From positions 1 to 14,748 of the forward strand of contig CAYMWP010000117.1 of the NCBI GenBank assembly GCA_964393895.1: a stretch of DNA of 14,748 bases, read 5' to 3'. The translations under genes and the position numbers were made by a program. This DNA is from B4-G1 sp964393895. GTDB taxonomy: Bacteria; Chloroflexota; Anaerolineae; B4-G1. The notes below the pieces were generated by a model, which was given only the letters and a program-made list of their open reading frames with translations, was not told the origin of the DNA and searched no databases. Positions 7,086-13,952 of this stretch are shown in pieces. Position 1 is the first letter of the stretch. Every line of letters starts with the position of its first letter.

Positions 7086-9455
7086 TCACGCCTCGCTCAC
7101 TCGCTGACTCGCCCTCAGAACCTTCTCCGGCGTGATCGGCAGCTCGTAGAAACGAACGCCGATTGCGTTATAGATCGCGTTACCGTAGGCCGCCGCGACC
7201 GGGTTGGTCGCTGCCTCGCCGATACCTTTGGCTCCGAACGGGCCGCTCGGCTCGTAAGTATCTGCAAAGTGGACGTAGAAATCGTCGTTGTACGGACTTT
7301 CGCCGATCCCCGCCGTCTTGGCGTCAATCCAATAGCCTCCCGACGAGAGTTGTCCGTCCCTGTTCCACTCGTTGCTCTCGTAAAGCGCGAACCCCGCCCC
7401 TTTCGAAAGTCCCCCTTCGAGTTGACCGGCCGCCATTACAGGGTTGATGACCGTCCCGCAATCGCTGCCCATCACCGCCTTTACCGTGCGCACCTGGCCC
7501 GTCCACGTGTCCACCTCCACCTCCACGAACACGCTGACGTAGGCCGGCGGGCAGTGCACCGGGCGGTAGCTCTCCACGGCGGCGATGGTCTTCCAACTCT
7601 CGCTCCAGCAGCGGGTGGTCAGCTCGGAGAGCGTCATCCTCCGGTCGGGGATCGCCGGGGCATAGATTACACTCTGCCCCAGCTCCTCGTCGAGTGTGAG
7701 AGTCAGCGCCTCCGGCATCACGTTCAGGTAACGGGCCGCCGTCTCCAACAGCTCCTGCCGCACCGACTGCGCCGCCTTCACCGCCGCGCCGCCGCCGGCA
7801 TACACCCCTCGCGTGGCGTGAGTGACGCAGTCGTAGACCGTTGAGCAGGTTTCGGCGGGCGCCAGGTTGACCTTGTCCAGCGGGACGCACAGCGCCTCGG
7901 CCACCAGCTTGGCCAGCGCCTCCAGCGTACCCCCGCCGTGATCCATCAGCGCCGTGATGACGTCCACCGAGCCGTCCACGTTGACCTTGACCATCGCGCC
8001 AGAAAAGTCAATCACGTCCCCCGGCTGCGGCGCGCCCGCGCTGGAGGTGTGGAACCCTCTCGCCATCCCGATCCCCCGCCGGCACCGCTCCCCCCCCTCT
8101 CCCCCTCCGCCTGCGGGGGGGGCTGGGGGGGAGCATCGCCTCTCCCACCCGATAAGCTCGGCCCCTCTCCGCAGCAACTCTGGCACCCCATCACTCTGCA
8201 CGATGGAGCGCACCAGCGGCCCCTGCCCCCAGAAGGTATCTCCCAGGCCAACATAGTTCTTGAGCCGCAGTTCCAGCGGGTCCATCCCTAGCTTTTCGGC
8301 CAGTTCGTCCATCAGCGACTCGGCGGCAAAGGTGACCTGTGGGTTGCCGAACCCCTGCATGGCACAGGAAATGGCCTTGTTGGTGTAGGCCGCCGTGCCG
8401 TGGTAGCGCACGTTGGGCAGTTTGTAGAGCGAGACCAGCCAGCCGATGCACACCCCCAGGAACGAGTAGGCCTGGATGTTGTGCGCGCCGATGTCGGCGA
8501 TCACCTCCATCTCCGCGCCGGTGAGCGTGCCATCTTTCTTGGCCGCCAGCTTGAGTCGAATCTGCGTGCCGTAGCGGGTGTGATCGTGGGCGTCCTCTTC
8601 CCGCGTCAGGGTCAGCTTGACCGGGCGTTGAGCCTTGAGCGCCAGCGCGGCGCAGATGGGAATTGGCGGGTTCATCTGGATGCTGGAGCCAAAGGTGCCA
8701 CCGATGGGCACGCGCTTGACGTTGACCTTGCTGAGCGGGATATCGAATATCTGCCCCAACAGAATCCGCACGTTGTGGATGGATTGCGTGGTGGGCCAGA
8801 CCGTCAGCCCGCCGTCCGGTTCCGGGCGGCAGACCACCGACTTGGGCTCCATCTGCGCGTGGTAGATCTTGCCCGTCTTGAAAGTGCCCTCGACGGTCAC
8901 GTCCGCCTCGGCGAAGGCACTATCCACGTCCCCTTCTTCCACCTGGCGCGCGCAGGCGACGTTGTTCTGAATCTTTTCCTCTTTCTCGCCCCACAGCACC
9001 GCGTCATAGATCGGCTCGGCTCCTGGCTGCATCGCCTCGATGGGGTCGGTGAGCACGGGCAGAACCTCGTATTCGACCTTGATAGCGCGCACCGCCTGCT
9101 CGGCCAGCTCCTCCGTCTCCGCCGCCACTGCCGCCACCGCCTCCCCCATGCGCCGCACCTTGTCGGCCAGGACGGTGTGATCCTTGTGCAGCACCTTGGG
9201 GATGGTGATGATGCGCTCGTTGTAGCGCACGTGCGGGACGTCGTCCCAGGTGATGCACACCGCCCCCAGCGCCTCGGCCCGGCTAACGTCAATGCGCTTG
9301 ACACGGGCGTGGGCGTAAGGGCTGGAGAGAATGCGCCCGTGCAGCATGCGAGGCAGGCTGATGTCAACCGTGTATTTTTCCTGCCCCGTGACCCGGGCGA
9401 CGCCATCCTTGCGGGGGGTGACTTGGCCCAGCGTGTGAAACTCGCGTCGCTCCAT
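7086..9455 (-). CDS. Xanthine dehydrogenase-family molybdopterin-binding subunit (L1)
   Basis: This 789-residue protein is the catalytic large subunit of a second molybdenum hydroxylase. It has the hammerhead domain at ~1-125, the Mo-binding domains after it, and the conserved GAKGIGE ending in Glu747. Two active-site segments differ from L2: the usual GGGFGGKE is GGTFGSS (252-258), losing the acidic residue, and FRGFGG is MQGFGNPQ (366-373), with Gln367 replacing Arg. It should therefore act on a different substrate from L2, or have altered activity. Residues ~441-456 come from a GC-rich palindrome, and the last residues (ASQRVSEA) from octamer repeats. GGGAG five nt upstream supports the ATG. 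It follows pyrB by 23 nt and leads into the fused M1-S1 gene after 1 nt, giving a complete enzyme. Confidence 0.92.
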   Translation of the reverse strand: MERREFHTLGQVTPRKDGVARVTGQEKYTVDISLPRMLHGRILSSPYAHARVKRIDVSRAEALGAVCITWDDVPHVRYNERIITIPKVLHKDHTVLADKVRRMGEAVAAVAAETEELAEQAVRAIKVEYEVLPVLTDPIEAMQPGAEPIYDAVLWGEKEEKIQNNVACARQVEEGDVDSAFAEADVTVEGTFKTGKIYHAQMEPKSVVCRPEPDGGLTVWPTTQSIHNVRILLGQIFDIPLSKVNVKRVPIGGTFGSSIQMNPPIPICAALALKAQRPVKLTLTREEDAHDHTRYGTQIRLKLAAKKDGTLTGAEMEVIADIGAHNIQAYSFLGVCIGWLVSLYKLPNVRYHGTAAYTNKAISCAMQGFGNPQVTFAAESLMDELAEKLGMDPLELRLKNYVGLGDTFWGQGPLVRSIVQSDGVPELLRRGAELIGWERRCSPPAPPAGGGGEGGERCRRGIGMARGFHTSSAGAPQPGDVIDFSGAMVKVNVDGSVDVITALMDHGGGTLEALAKLVAEALCVPLDKVNLAPAETCSTVYDCVTHATRGVYAGGGAAVKAAQSVRQELLETAARYLNVMPEALTLTLDEELGQSVIYAPAIPDRRMTLSELTTRCWSESWKTIAAVESYRPVHCPPAYVSVFVEVEVDTWTGQVRTVKAVMGSDCGTVINPVMAAGQLEGGLSKGAGFALYESNEWNRDGQLSSGGYWIDAKTAGIGESPYNDDFYVHFADTYEPSGPFGAKGIGEAATNPVAAAYGNAIYNAIGVRFYELPITPEKVLRASQRVSEA
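7089..7112 (-). repeat. Octamer repeat at the L1 C-terminus
   Basis: Three 8-nt units (GGCGAGTC, AGCGAGTG, AGCGAGGC on the minus strand) encode the end of L1, ASQRVSEA, up to its TGA. They belong to the same family as 3381-3412 and 6153-6200. The GAGG in the last unit may also serve as the ribosome site for M1-S1. Confidence 0.78.
8087..8134. repeat. GC-rich imperfect palindrome inside the L1 coding region
   Basis: A 48-nt element begins GCTCCCCCCC and ends GGGGGGGAGC, with further C-rich and G-rich halves around a CCGCCTGCGG core, so it can fold into a hairpin. It is 16 codons long and in frame, encoding a Pro/Gly-rich loop (CSPPAPPAGGGGEGGE) just before the RGIGMARGFH segment. It resembles dispersed intergenic palindromes rather than conserved protein sequence. 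Confidence 0.75.
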
Positions 9456-9459
9456 AATT

Positions 9460-9487
9460 ACTCCCTACTCCCTACACCCTACACTCT
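9460..9487. repeat. Heptamer tandem repeat between pyrB and L1
   Basis: Four 7-nt units (actccct, actccct, acaccct, acactct on the plus strand) cover the pyrB stop and the short gap before L1. On the minus strand each copy resembles AGGGAGT, so the last one supplies the GGGAG ribosome site of L1. Confidence 0.75.
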
Positions 9488-10408
9488 CCCCATCACCAGC
9501 GCGATGAGCGCCATCCGCGTGTACACGCCGTTCCGCGCCTGGCGAAAGTAGGCCGCGCCGGGCAAGCCGTCCACGTCGGTGGCGATCTCGTCCACGCGCG
9601 GCAGAGGGTGCATGATCGTCAGATTGGGATTGATCCGCTCCACCATCTCTCGTGTGAGGACGTAGCTGCCCTTGAGCTGCTCGTACTCGGCGGGATCAGC
9701 AAAGCGCTCCTTCTGGATGCGGGTCATATACAGGACGCTCGCCTCCGCCAGCGCCGCCTCCAGGTCGGTCGTCTCCTCGACCTCGACGCCCTGTTCCCTC
9801 AAGCGGGCGGTGATCTCGGGCGGCATCTTGAGCGCGTCTGGCGCGACAAAGATCAACTTGCAGTCATAGTGCTTGTACAGCTCCACGCCGGCGTGGACCG
9901 TGCGCCCGTACTTGAGGTCGCCGCAGAGGACGATGGTGTTGCCGTCCACCCGCCCACGCTCCGACTGAATCGTGAACAGATCAAGCAGCGCCTGAGTGGG
10001 ATGCTGGCCTGCCCCATCGCCGCCGTTGATGACCGGGACCTCTGCCACCTCGGCCGCCTCCCGCGCCGACCCGATCTGCGAATGGCGCATGGCTATCACG
10101 TCCACGTACTGGTCCACGTTGCGGATGGTGTCGGCCAGCGACTCGCCCTTGGCCGACGAGGAGGTGCCCGCCGAAGCGAATCCCACCACACTGCCGCCCA
10201 GACGGTGCATCGCCGCCTCGAACGAGAGCCGCGTGCGGGTGCTGGGTTCGAAGAAGAGCGCGCCCAACACGTACCCTTCCATCAGGTCCAGAGCGCGCCG
10301 CTTCTTCAGTTGCTCGCGCATGTCGGCAGAGACGCTCAAAATGTGCTCCAGTTCTTCGCGGGTGAACTGCGCACCGTCGAGGATATCCATACCTTTGAAA
10401 TCAAGCAT
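9479..10408 (-). CDS. pyrB: Aspartate carbamoyltransferase catalytic subunit
   Basis: ATCase condenses carbamoyl phosphate with aspartate to N-carbamoylaspartate, the committed step of pyrimidine synthesis. The 309-residue length is typical. Carbamoyl phosphate binding is shown by STRTR (56-60), SSSAKGES with Lys87 from the neighbouring subunit, and HPTQ (136-139). The aspartate side has TRIQKER (229-235) and HPLPRVDE (267-274), which separate ATCase from ornithine carbamoyltransferase and from the YgeW-type enzymes of purine operons. GGAG eight nt before the ATG supports the start. It lies 58 nt after the IclR gene and 23 nt before L1, in an operon otherwise looking catabolic. No pyrI, pyrC or other pyr gene is in view. 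Confidence 0.95.
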   Translation of the reverse strand: MLDFKGMDILDGAQFTREELEHILSVSADMREQLKKRRALDLMEGYVLGALFFEPSTRTRLSFEAAMHRLGGSVVGFASAGTSSSAKGESLADTIRNVDQYVDVIAMRHSQIGSAREAAEVAEVPVINGGDGAGQHPTQALLDLFTIQSERGRVDGNTIVLCGDLKYGRTVHAGVELYKHYDCKLIFVAPDALKMPPEITARLREQGVEVEETTDLEAALAEASVLYMTRIQKERFADPAEYEQLKGSYVLTREMVERINPNLTIMHPLPRVDEIATDVDGLPGAAYFRQARNGVYTRMALIALVMGRV

Positions 10409-10466
10409 TGGACTTTCTCCATCGTGAGTTGGGGTGAATCAAGATGTGTTGATGTGAGATTGACAA

Positions 10467-11240
10467 TTACTGTTCCGTTTCTGTGCCCAGCAGCGCCGAG
10501 ATCCGCCGGGCGGCATCGCGGCAGAGCGCCACGTACTGCTGAGCCAATTCATCGCTAAAGCGCGAACCAGGGCCTACGATGCCGATAGCCGCCGCCACAT
10601 TGCCATTCCAGCCATAGATTGGCGTAGCCACTCCCCAGGCGCCCAGGTCTGTCTCCTCGTGGCTCTCTGCATATCCCAGCTCTCGGATGCGGGCCAACTC
10701 GGCCACAAGTTCGTCGGGAGCCGTGATCGTATTGGTACACACCTGTAACAATCCTTTATCGCGAATGATGGCCTGAATCTCCCCTTCAGGCAAGTACGCC
10801 ATCAGGATTTTGGAGGAAGCCCCGGCGTGTGGCGGGTGGCGCGTACCCACGTCCAGTTTCAGGCGCACCGGGTGGCTGGTCTCAACCTTTTCGATACACA
10901 CCACCTCCTGATCCTGGTACACCGTCAGCACAACCGTTTCTCCAGTCTCGTCCACGAGGTCGCGCATCATCGGCAAAGCGATGTGGCGCAGCCCTGTGCT
11001 CTCGGCCGCCAGTTCCCCCCAAGTGACGAGACGGTAGCCAAGACGCCAACGCCTGTCGTCGGAATCCCGACGCAGGATTCCGTGGGACTCTAGGCTGGCG
11101 AGGAAGCGGTGCAGAGTGCTCTTGGGCAATCCAAGACGCGCGCTCATGTCTGCCAGGGACCAAGCAGGCTGTTCCTGGGAGAAGCAGTTAAAAACTCTAA
11201 CCAACCGATCAACCGTCTTGACTGAAGAAGAGGAATCCAT
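10467..11240 (-). CDS. IclR-family transcriptional regulator
   Basis: This 257-residue DNA-binding protein has the two IclR domains: an N-terminal winged helix (about residues 6-70, recognition region LADMSARLGLPKSTLHRFLASL spanning 29-50, then wing WRLGYRL) and a C-terminal effector-binding domain (about 80-250). IclR proteins often control aromatic, acetate or sugar-acid catabolism and their own gene. It is the first gene of the leftward operon, directly behind a strong promoter with a palindrome at about +7 to +23. It is therefore the likely regulator of the pyrB-molybdenum hydroxylase-dehalogenase set and of itself. The ligand is unknown. A weak purine-rich site (AAAGAG) precedes the ATG. 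Confidence 0.94.
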   Translation of the reverse strand: MDSSSSVKTVDRLVRVFNCFSQEQPAWSLADMSARLGLPKSTLHRFLASLESHGILRRDSDDRRWRLGYRLVTWGELAAESTGLRHIALPMMRDLVDETGETVVLTVYQDQEVVCIEKVETSHPVRLKLDVGTRHPPHAGASSKILMAYLPEGEIQAIIRDKGLLQVCTNTITAPDELVAELARIRELGYAESHEETDLGAWGVATPIYGWNGNVAAAIGIVGPGSRFSDELAQQYVALCRDAARRISALLGTETEQ

Positions 11241-11256
11241 GCTCTTTCGCGGGGGT

Positions 11257-11273
11257 GTTCCATTTGACGGAAC
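11257..11273. promoter_or_regulatory. Candidate IclR operator
   Basis: The 17-nt sequence has 5-bp inverted arms GTTCC and GGAAC around a 7-nt centre. On the minus strand it falls about 7 to 23 nt downstream of the predicted start site of the IclR promoter and just before the IclR gene, where repressor binding would block transcription. Assignment to IclR is inferred from location. Confidence 0.5.
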
Positions 11274-11286
11274 GCTGTTCTATTAT

Positions 11287-11315
11287 ATGATATCACACAC
11301 CTTTCTCGTTGTCAA
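11287..11315 (-). promoter_or_regulatory. Promoter of the IclR-led operon
   Basis: On the minus strand, TTGACA (11315-11310) and TATCAT (11292-11287) are separated by 17 bp, a near-consensus housekeeping sigma promoter. Transcription would start near 11280, leaving a leader of about 40 nt before the IclR ATG. Confidence 0.75.
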
Positions 11316-11320
11316 GCAGG

Positions 11321-11348
11321 TTGACTTTCTGCCCATCGCGGATATAAT
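11321..11348 (+). promoter_or_regulatory. Promoter of the PadR-ECF operon
   Basis: TTGACT (11321-11326) and TATAAT (11343-11348) are separated by 16 bp. The expected start is near 11355, inside the palindrome at 11350-11381. Its -35 box is 5 bp from the -35 box of the divergent promoter. Confidence 0.75.
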
Positions 11349-11349
11349 A

Positions 11350-11381
11350 TATTCACTCTATGAATATTCATTATGTGAATA
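11350..11381. promoter_or_regulatory. Candidate PadR operator, 32-bp palindrome
   Basis: Two 16-nt half-sites (TATTCACTCTATGAAT and ATTCATTATGTGAATA) are inverted copies matching at 13 of 16 positions. The element overlaps the predicted start site and ends 13 nt before the PadR ATG. Position and symmetry suit autorepression by the dimeric PadR protein. Confidence 0.65.
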
Positions 11382-11394
11382 AAAACAGAGAAAA

Positions 11395-11916
11395 ATGAGC
11401 AAACGCCGATTGCCGCTGGAACAGGCGCTCCTGGGTTTCCTGATGCGGGAGCCAATGCACGGTTACGATCTGCACCAACAGGTCGAAGCAGAGTTGGGCG
11501 AGATCTGGTACATGGGCATCAGCAATATCTACGGCGCGCTCAAGCGGCTCGAGCAATCCGGTCAGGTGGAATCTGACTTTGTGCCCCGAAACGATCGTCC
11601 CTCCCGCAAAGTCTACCGAATCACCCTGACCGGGGAGCAGAGCTTTTTGGGCTGGCTGCAGCAGCCCATACCCGCCATGCGTGAGATGCGCGTCGAGTTC
11701 CCCGCCAAGCTCCACTTTTTTCGCGCTCTCGGCTTGGCGGGCGTGGATGACCTGATCGCGGCCCAGGAGGCCGTCTGCCGGGAGCGGGTCGTCCGGCTGG
11801 AGCAGGGGATGGGCCGATGTTCTCCGCATGACGTCAACTGGCTGGTGTTTGACTTCCGCCGTCGCCAGATCGAGGCGATCATTGACTGGCTCCAGGTATG
11901 CCGGGAGGAAACGTGA
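11395..11916 (+). CDS. PadR-family transcriptional regulator
   Basis: This 173-residue protein has the PadR winged-helix domain at about residues 5-85 (LLGFLMREPMHGYDLHQQ, then GISNIYGALKRLEQSG as recognition helix, and a wing with RKVYRITLTGEQ). A helical C-terminal dimerisation region of the virulence-activator-like type follows. PadR proteins are usually repressors released by small ligands. It leads the ECF transporter operon, sits directly behind a promoter overlapped by a large palindrome, and probably represses itself and the transporter. The ATG is not preceded by a clear Shine-Dalgarno site (only AGAG). Its TGA overlaps the GTG start of the ECF ATPase (GTGA). Confidence 0.93.
   Translation: MSKRRLPLEQALLGFLMREPMHGYDLHQQVEAELGEIWYMGISNIYGALKRLEQSGQVESDFVPRNDRPSRKVYRITLTGEQSFLGWLQQPIPAMREMRVEFPAKLHFFRALGLAGVDDLIAAQEAVCRERVVRLEQGMGRCSPHDVNWLVFDFRRRQIEAIIDWLQVCREET
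11904..11908 (+). promoter_or_regulatory. Ribosome binding site for the ECF ATPase
   Basis: GGAGG lies 4 nt before GTG 11913 and downstream of the alternative ATG 11898, which has no purine-rich site before it. This supports the GTG start and the GTGA overlap with the PadR stop. Confidence 0.55.
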
Positions 11917-13298
11917 TCCAGATTCGCGGGTTGGACGTTCGCTACCCAGAGGCACGTGCTCTCAGGAGTGTGGATCTCACTATCGCCGCGGGCTCCTTCG
12001 TGCTCGTCGCTGGCCCCTCTGGCGGCGGCAAGAGCACGCTGGCTCACGCGCTGATGGGATTGATCCCCCAGACTATCCCTGCCGAGGTAAGGGGGCGCAT
12101 CTCGATTGCGGGGCTGGATCCACAGCAGCACGGCGTGGCGCAACTGGCCGCTCGCGTGGGACTGGTCTTTCAGAACCCGGCCACGCAGTTGTTCAACGGG
12201 ACGGTGGAGGAGGAGATCGCCTTTGGGCCGCGTAATCTGGGTCTATCCCGGCCAGAGATCGTCGCGCGTGTGGATTACGGCTTGCAGGCGATGGACTGTG
12301 CCCAACTGCGGCGGCGGGCGGTACGCCATCTTTCCGGTGGGGAACAACAGCGTGTGGCCATCGCCGCAGTCCTGGCCATGCGCCCTTCCTTCCTGATCCT
12401 CGATGAACCTACGGCTAACCTGGATACGGAAGGAGTGCGTTCAATCGTAGCGACGTTGGCTCGGCTGCGCAACGAGTTCGGCCTCACGCTCCTCGTCATC
12501 GAGCACCGGCTGGCCCCATTTCTGCCCCACGCCGACCGGTTGGTCTGGCTGGCAGAAGGTCGCGTAGTGGCCGATGGCCCTCCTGCCGAGATATGGGCGC
12601 GAGTACGGCCCGCGCCACTCGCACATCTTCCCCGGACGGCTCTGGCCGGCGAACCGCTGGTCGCGCTTCGAGGGGTCACGGCTGGCTACAACCACCACCC
12701 TGTATTCCAAGATTGCTCGCTCGTGCTGCGCCGGGGAGAATTCGCCGCACTGGTCGGGCCTAACGGAGCCGGCAAGACTACGCTGGCCCGTGTTTTGGCC
12801 GGCGTGCTGCGCCCGCGTCGTGGCCGAGTCGTCTGGAGTACCAATGGGCGCGCCCCGCGCGTGGGACTGCTGCAACAGAACCCGCTTCACCAATTGATAT
12901 GCGACACCGTAGAGGAAGAAGTCTGCTTCGGCCCGCGCAACATGGGGAAAGAGCGGCTCGCAGAAATAGAAGTCATACTGTCCCACACCGACCTGCTGCC
13001 GCTGAGAGACCGGGCCACGCGAGCGCTCAGCGTGGGACAGCAACAACGTGCCGCGCTGGCGGCCGCGTTAGGCCTGCACCCGCAACTCGTCATCCTGGAT
13101 GAGCCAACGATCGGGCAAGATTGGGAGCATCTGGTCCAGGTGATGGACTATGTGGCGGCCCTGAACCAGACTGGGCAGACGATTCTCCTGATCACCCACG
13201 ACGAGCGGCTGGTCGAGCGGTACGCCGGTCGAGTGTGGCAGGTGGTGGATGGGCGAGTAGAAAGATGTAAGAGGCAGGAGGCAAGAAGCGGGAAGTGA
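11913..13298 (+). CDS. Energy-coupling factor transporter ATPase, fused double cassette (EcfA-EcfA')
   Basis: This 461-residue protein contains both ATPase halves of an ECF importer, which power vitamin, nucleobase-like or metal uptake. Cassette 1: Walker A GPSGGGKST (34-42), Q-loop QNPATQ, signature LSGGEQQR (140-147), Walker B LILDEPT and switch His in VIEHRL. Cassette 2: Walker A GPNGAGKTT (282-290), QNPLHQ, signature LSVGQQQR (372-379), Walker B VILDEPT and LITHDE. The QNPxxQ motif is characteristic of EcfA proteins. The second signature has Val for the first Gly. GTG 11913 is chosen over ATG 11898 because of the GGAGG site and stop overlap. The C-terminal tail (CKRQEARSGK) is encoded by one arm of a hairpin repeat. 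S- and T-component genes follow. Confidence 0.94.
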   Translation: MIQIRGLDVRYPEARALRSVDLTIAAGSFVLVAGPSGGGKSTLAHALMGLIPQTIPAEVRGRISIAGLDPQQHGVAQLAARVGLVFQNPATQLFNGTVEEEIAFGPRNLGLSRPEIVARVDYGLQAMDCAQLRRRAVRHLSGGEQQRVAIAAVLAMRPSFLILDEPTANLDTEGVRSIVATLARLRNEFGLTLLVIEHRLAPFLPHADRLVWLAEGRVVADGPPAEIWARVRPAPLAHLPRTALAGEPLVALRGVTAGYNHHPVFQDCSLVLRRGEFAALVGPNGAGKTTLARVLAGVLRPRRGRVVWSTNGRAPRVGLLQQNPLHQLICDTVEEEVCFGPRNMGKERLAEIEVILSHTDLLPLRDRATRALSVGQQQRAALAAALGLHPQLVILDEPTIGQDWEHLVQVMDYVAALNQTGQTILLITHDERLVERYAGRVWQVVDGRVERCKRQEARSGK

Positions 13299-13317
13299 TT
13301 CTTGTCTCCTGACTCCT
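13269..13317. repeat. Inverted repeat spanning the ECF ATPase stop codon
   Basis: Two 19-nt arms (13269-13287 and 13299-13317) pair at 16 of 19 positions around an 11-nt loop that contains the TGA stop. The left arm encodes the last residues of the ATPase. No U-tract follows, so it is unlikely to be a simple terminator. It may act in mRNA processing or stability, or be a dispersed repeat. Confidence 0.75.
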
Positions 13318-13318
13318 G

Positions 13319-13325
13319 AAAGGAG
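13319..13325 (+). promoter_or_regulatory. Ribosome binding site for the S component
   Basis: AAAGGAG lies 3 nt before ATG 13329 and 6 nt before ATG 13332. The second ATG has the better spacing and is taken as the start. Confidence 0.6.
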
Positions 13326-13331
13326 TGAATG

Positions 13332-13952
13332 ATGTCATCTTACACAGTACGTAGTTGGGTCACCATCGGATTATTCGGCGCGCTGTGGGGCGCGGTCGAA
13401 ATCGTGCTGGGGAGCTACCTGCACCTCATCCTGCCGCCCCAGGCCGATACCTTTCTCGCCGGCGTATTGCTGGGTGCCATCGGCGTGGCGGTGGCGCTGA
13501 CGGGCCGTCACTTTGTGCCGAACCGGGGATCGGTGTTCTTTATCGGCGTCGTGACCGCGCTGCTGAAATTGCTCAGCCCCGGCGGCGTCACGATCGGGCC
13601 GATAGTGGCTATCCTGGCCGAAGGAACGTTGATGGAGGCAACCCTGTGGATCGCTCGCACGCCGCGCCTGTGGACCTTTATGGTGAGTGGGGCGCTGACC
13701 GTAGCCTGGAACCTTCCCCACAAGTTCGTGATGATGCGGTTACTGTTCGGCAAGGGTTTTACAGAAGTGTTCAACAAAATGGTCAAGGATGGCAGTCAGG
13801 CATTGGGGCTGGACGTCTCGGCCGCCTGGCTGATCCTGGGCATCTTGCTACTGGTGCGGTTGATCGTGGGGGCGATTGGCGGATGGATCGCGTGGAAATT
13901 GGGCAGCGCGGTGGCGCGTCGGCTGGGGTTACAGAACCTGTTCGCGAGTTGA
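13332..13952 (+). CDS. Probable ECF transporter S component (substrate-binding membrane protein)
   Basis: This 206-residue integral membrane protein has about six hydrophobic segments (roughly residues 8-28, 36-56, 64-85, 90-105, 112-130 and 155-185), the size and layout of ECF substrate-binding subunits. I do not recognise a substrate-specific family. The N-terminal segment GALWGAVEIVLGSYLH, with a buried Glu, is distinctive. Its place between the ATPase and T-component genes gives the assignment. Substrate candidates such as a thiamine precursor, a cobalamin-type cofactor or a nucleobase are guesses. Its TGA overlaps the TTG start of the T component. The second of two adjacent ATG codons is preferred from ribosome-site spacing. 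Confidence 0.75.
   Translation: MSSYTVRSWVTIGLFGALWGAVEIVLGSYLHLILPPQADTFLAGVLLGAIGVAVALTGRHFVPNRGSVFFIGVVTALLKLLSPGGVTIGPIVAILAEGTLMEATLWIARTPRLWTFMVSGALTVAWNLPHKFVMMRLLFGKGFTEVFNKMVKDGSQALGLDVSAAWLILGILLLVRLIVGAIGGWIAWKLGSAVARRLGLQNLFAS

Noticed and set aside
8400..9551. Plus-strand frame of 383 residues opposite L1
   Set aside because: It is the complement of conserved molybdopterin-domain coding sequence, and composition fits a shadow.
9479..10408. Ornithine carbamoyltransferase or YgeW-type enzyme
   Set aside because: TRIQKER and HPLPRVDE, with the SSSAKGES loop, are ATCase features.
13355..13948. Open frame upstream of the T component, giving a 429-residue protein
   Set aside because: It is antiphase to the S-component gene, has no membrane-protein character there, and the T component begins naturally at TTG 13949.
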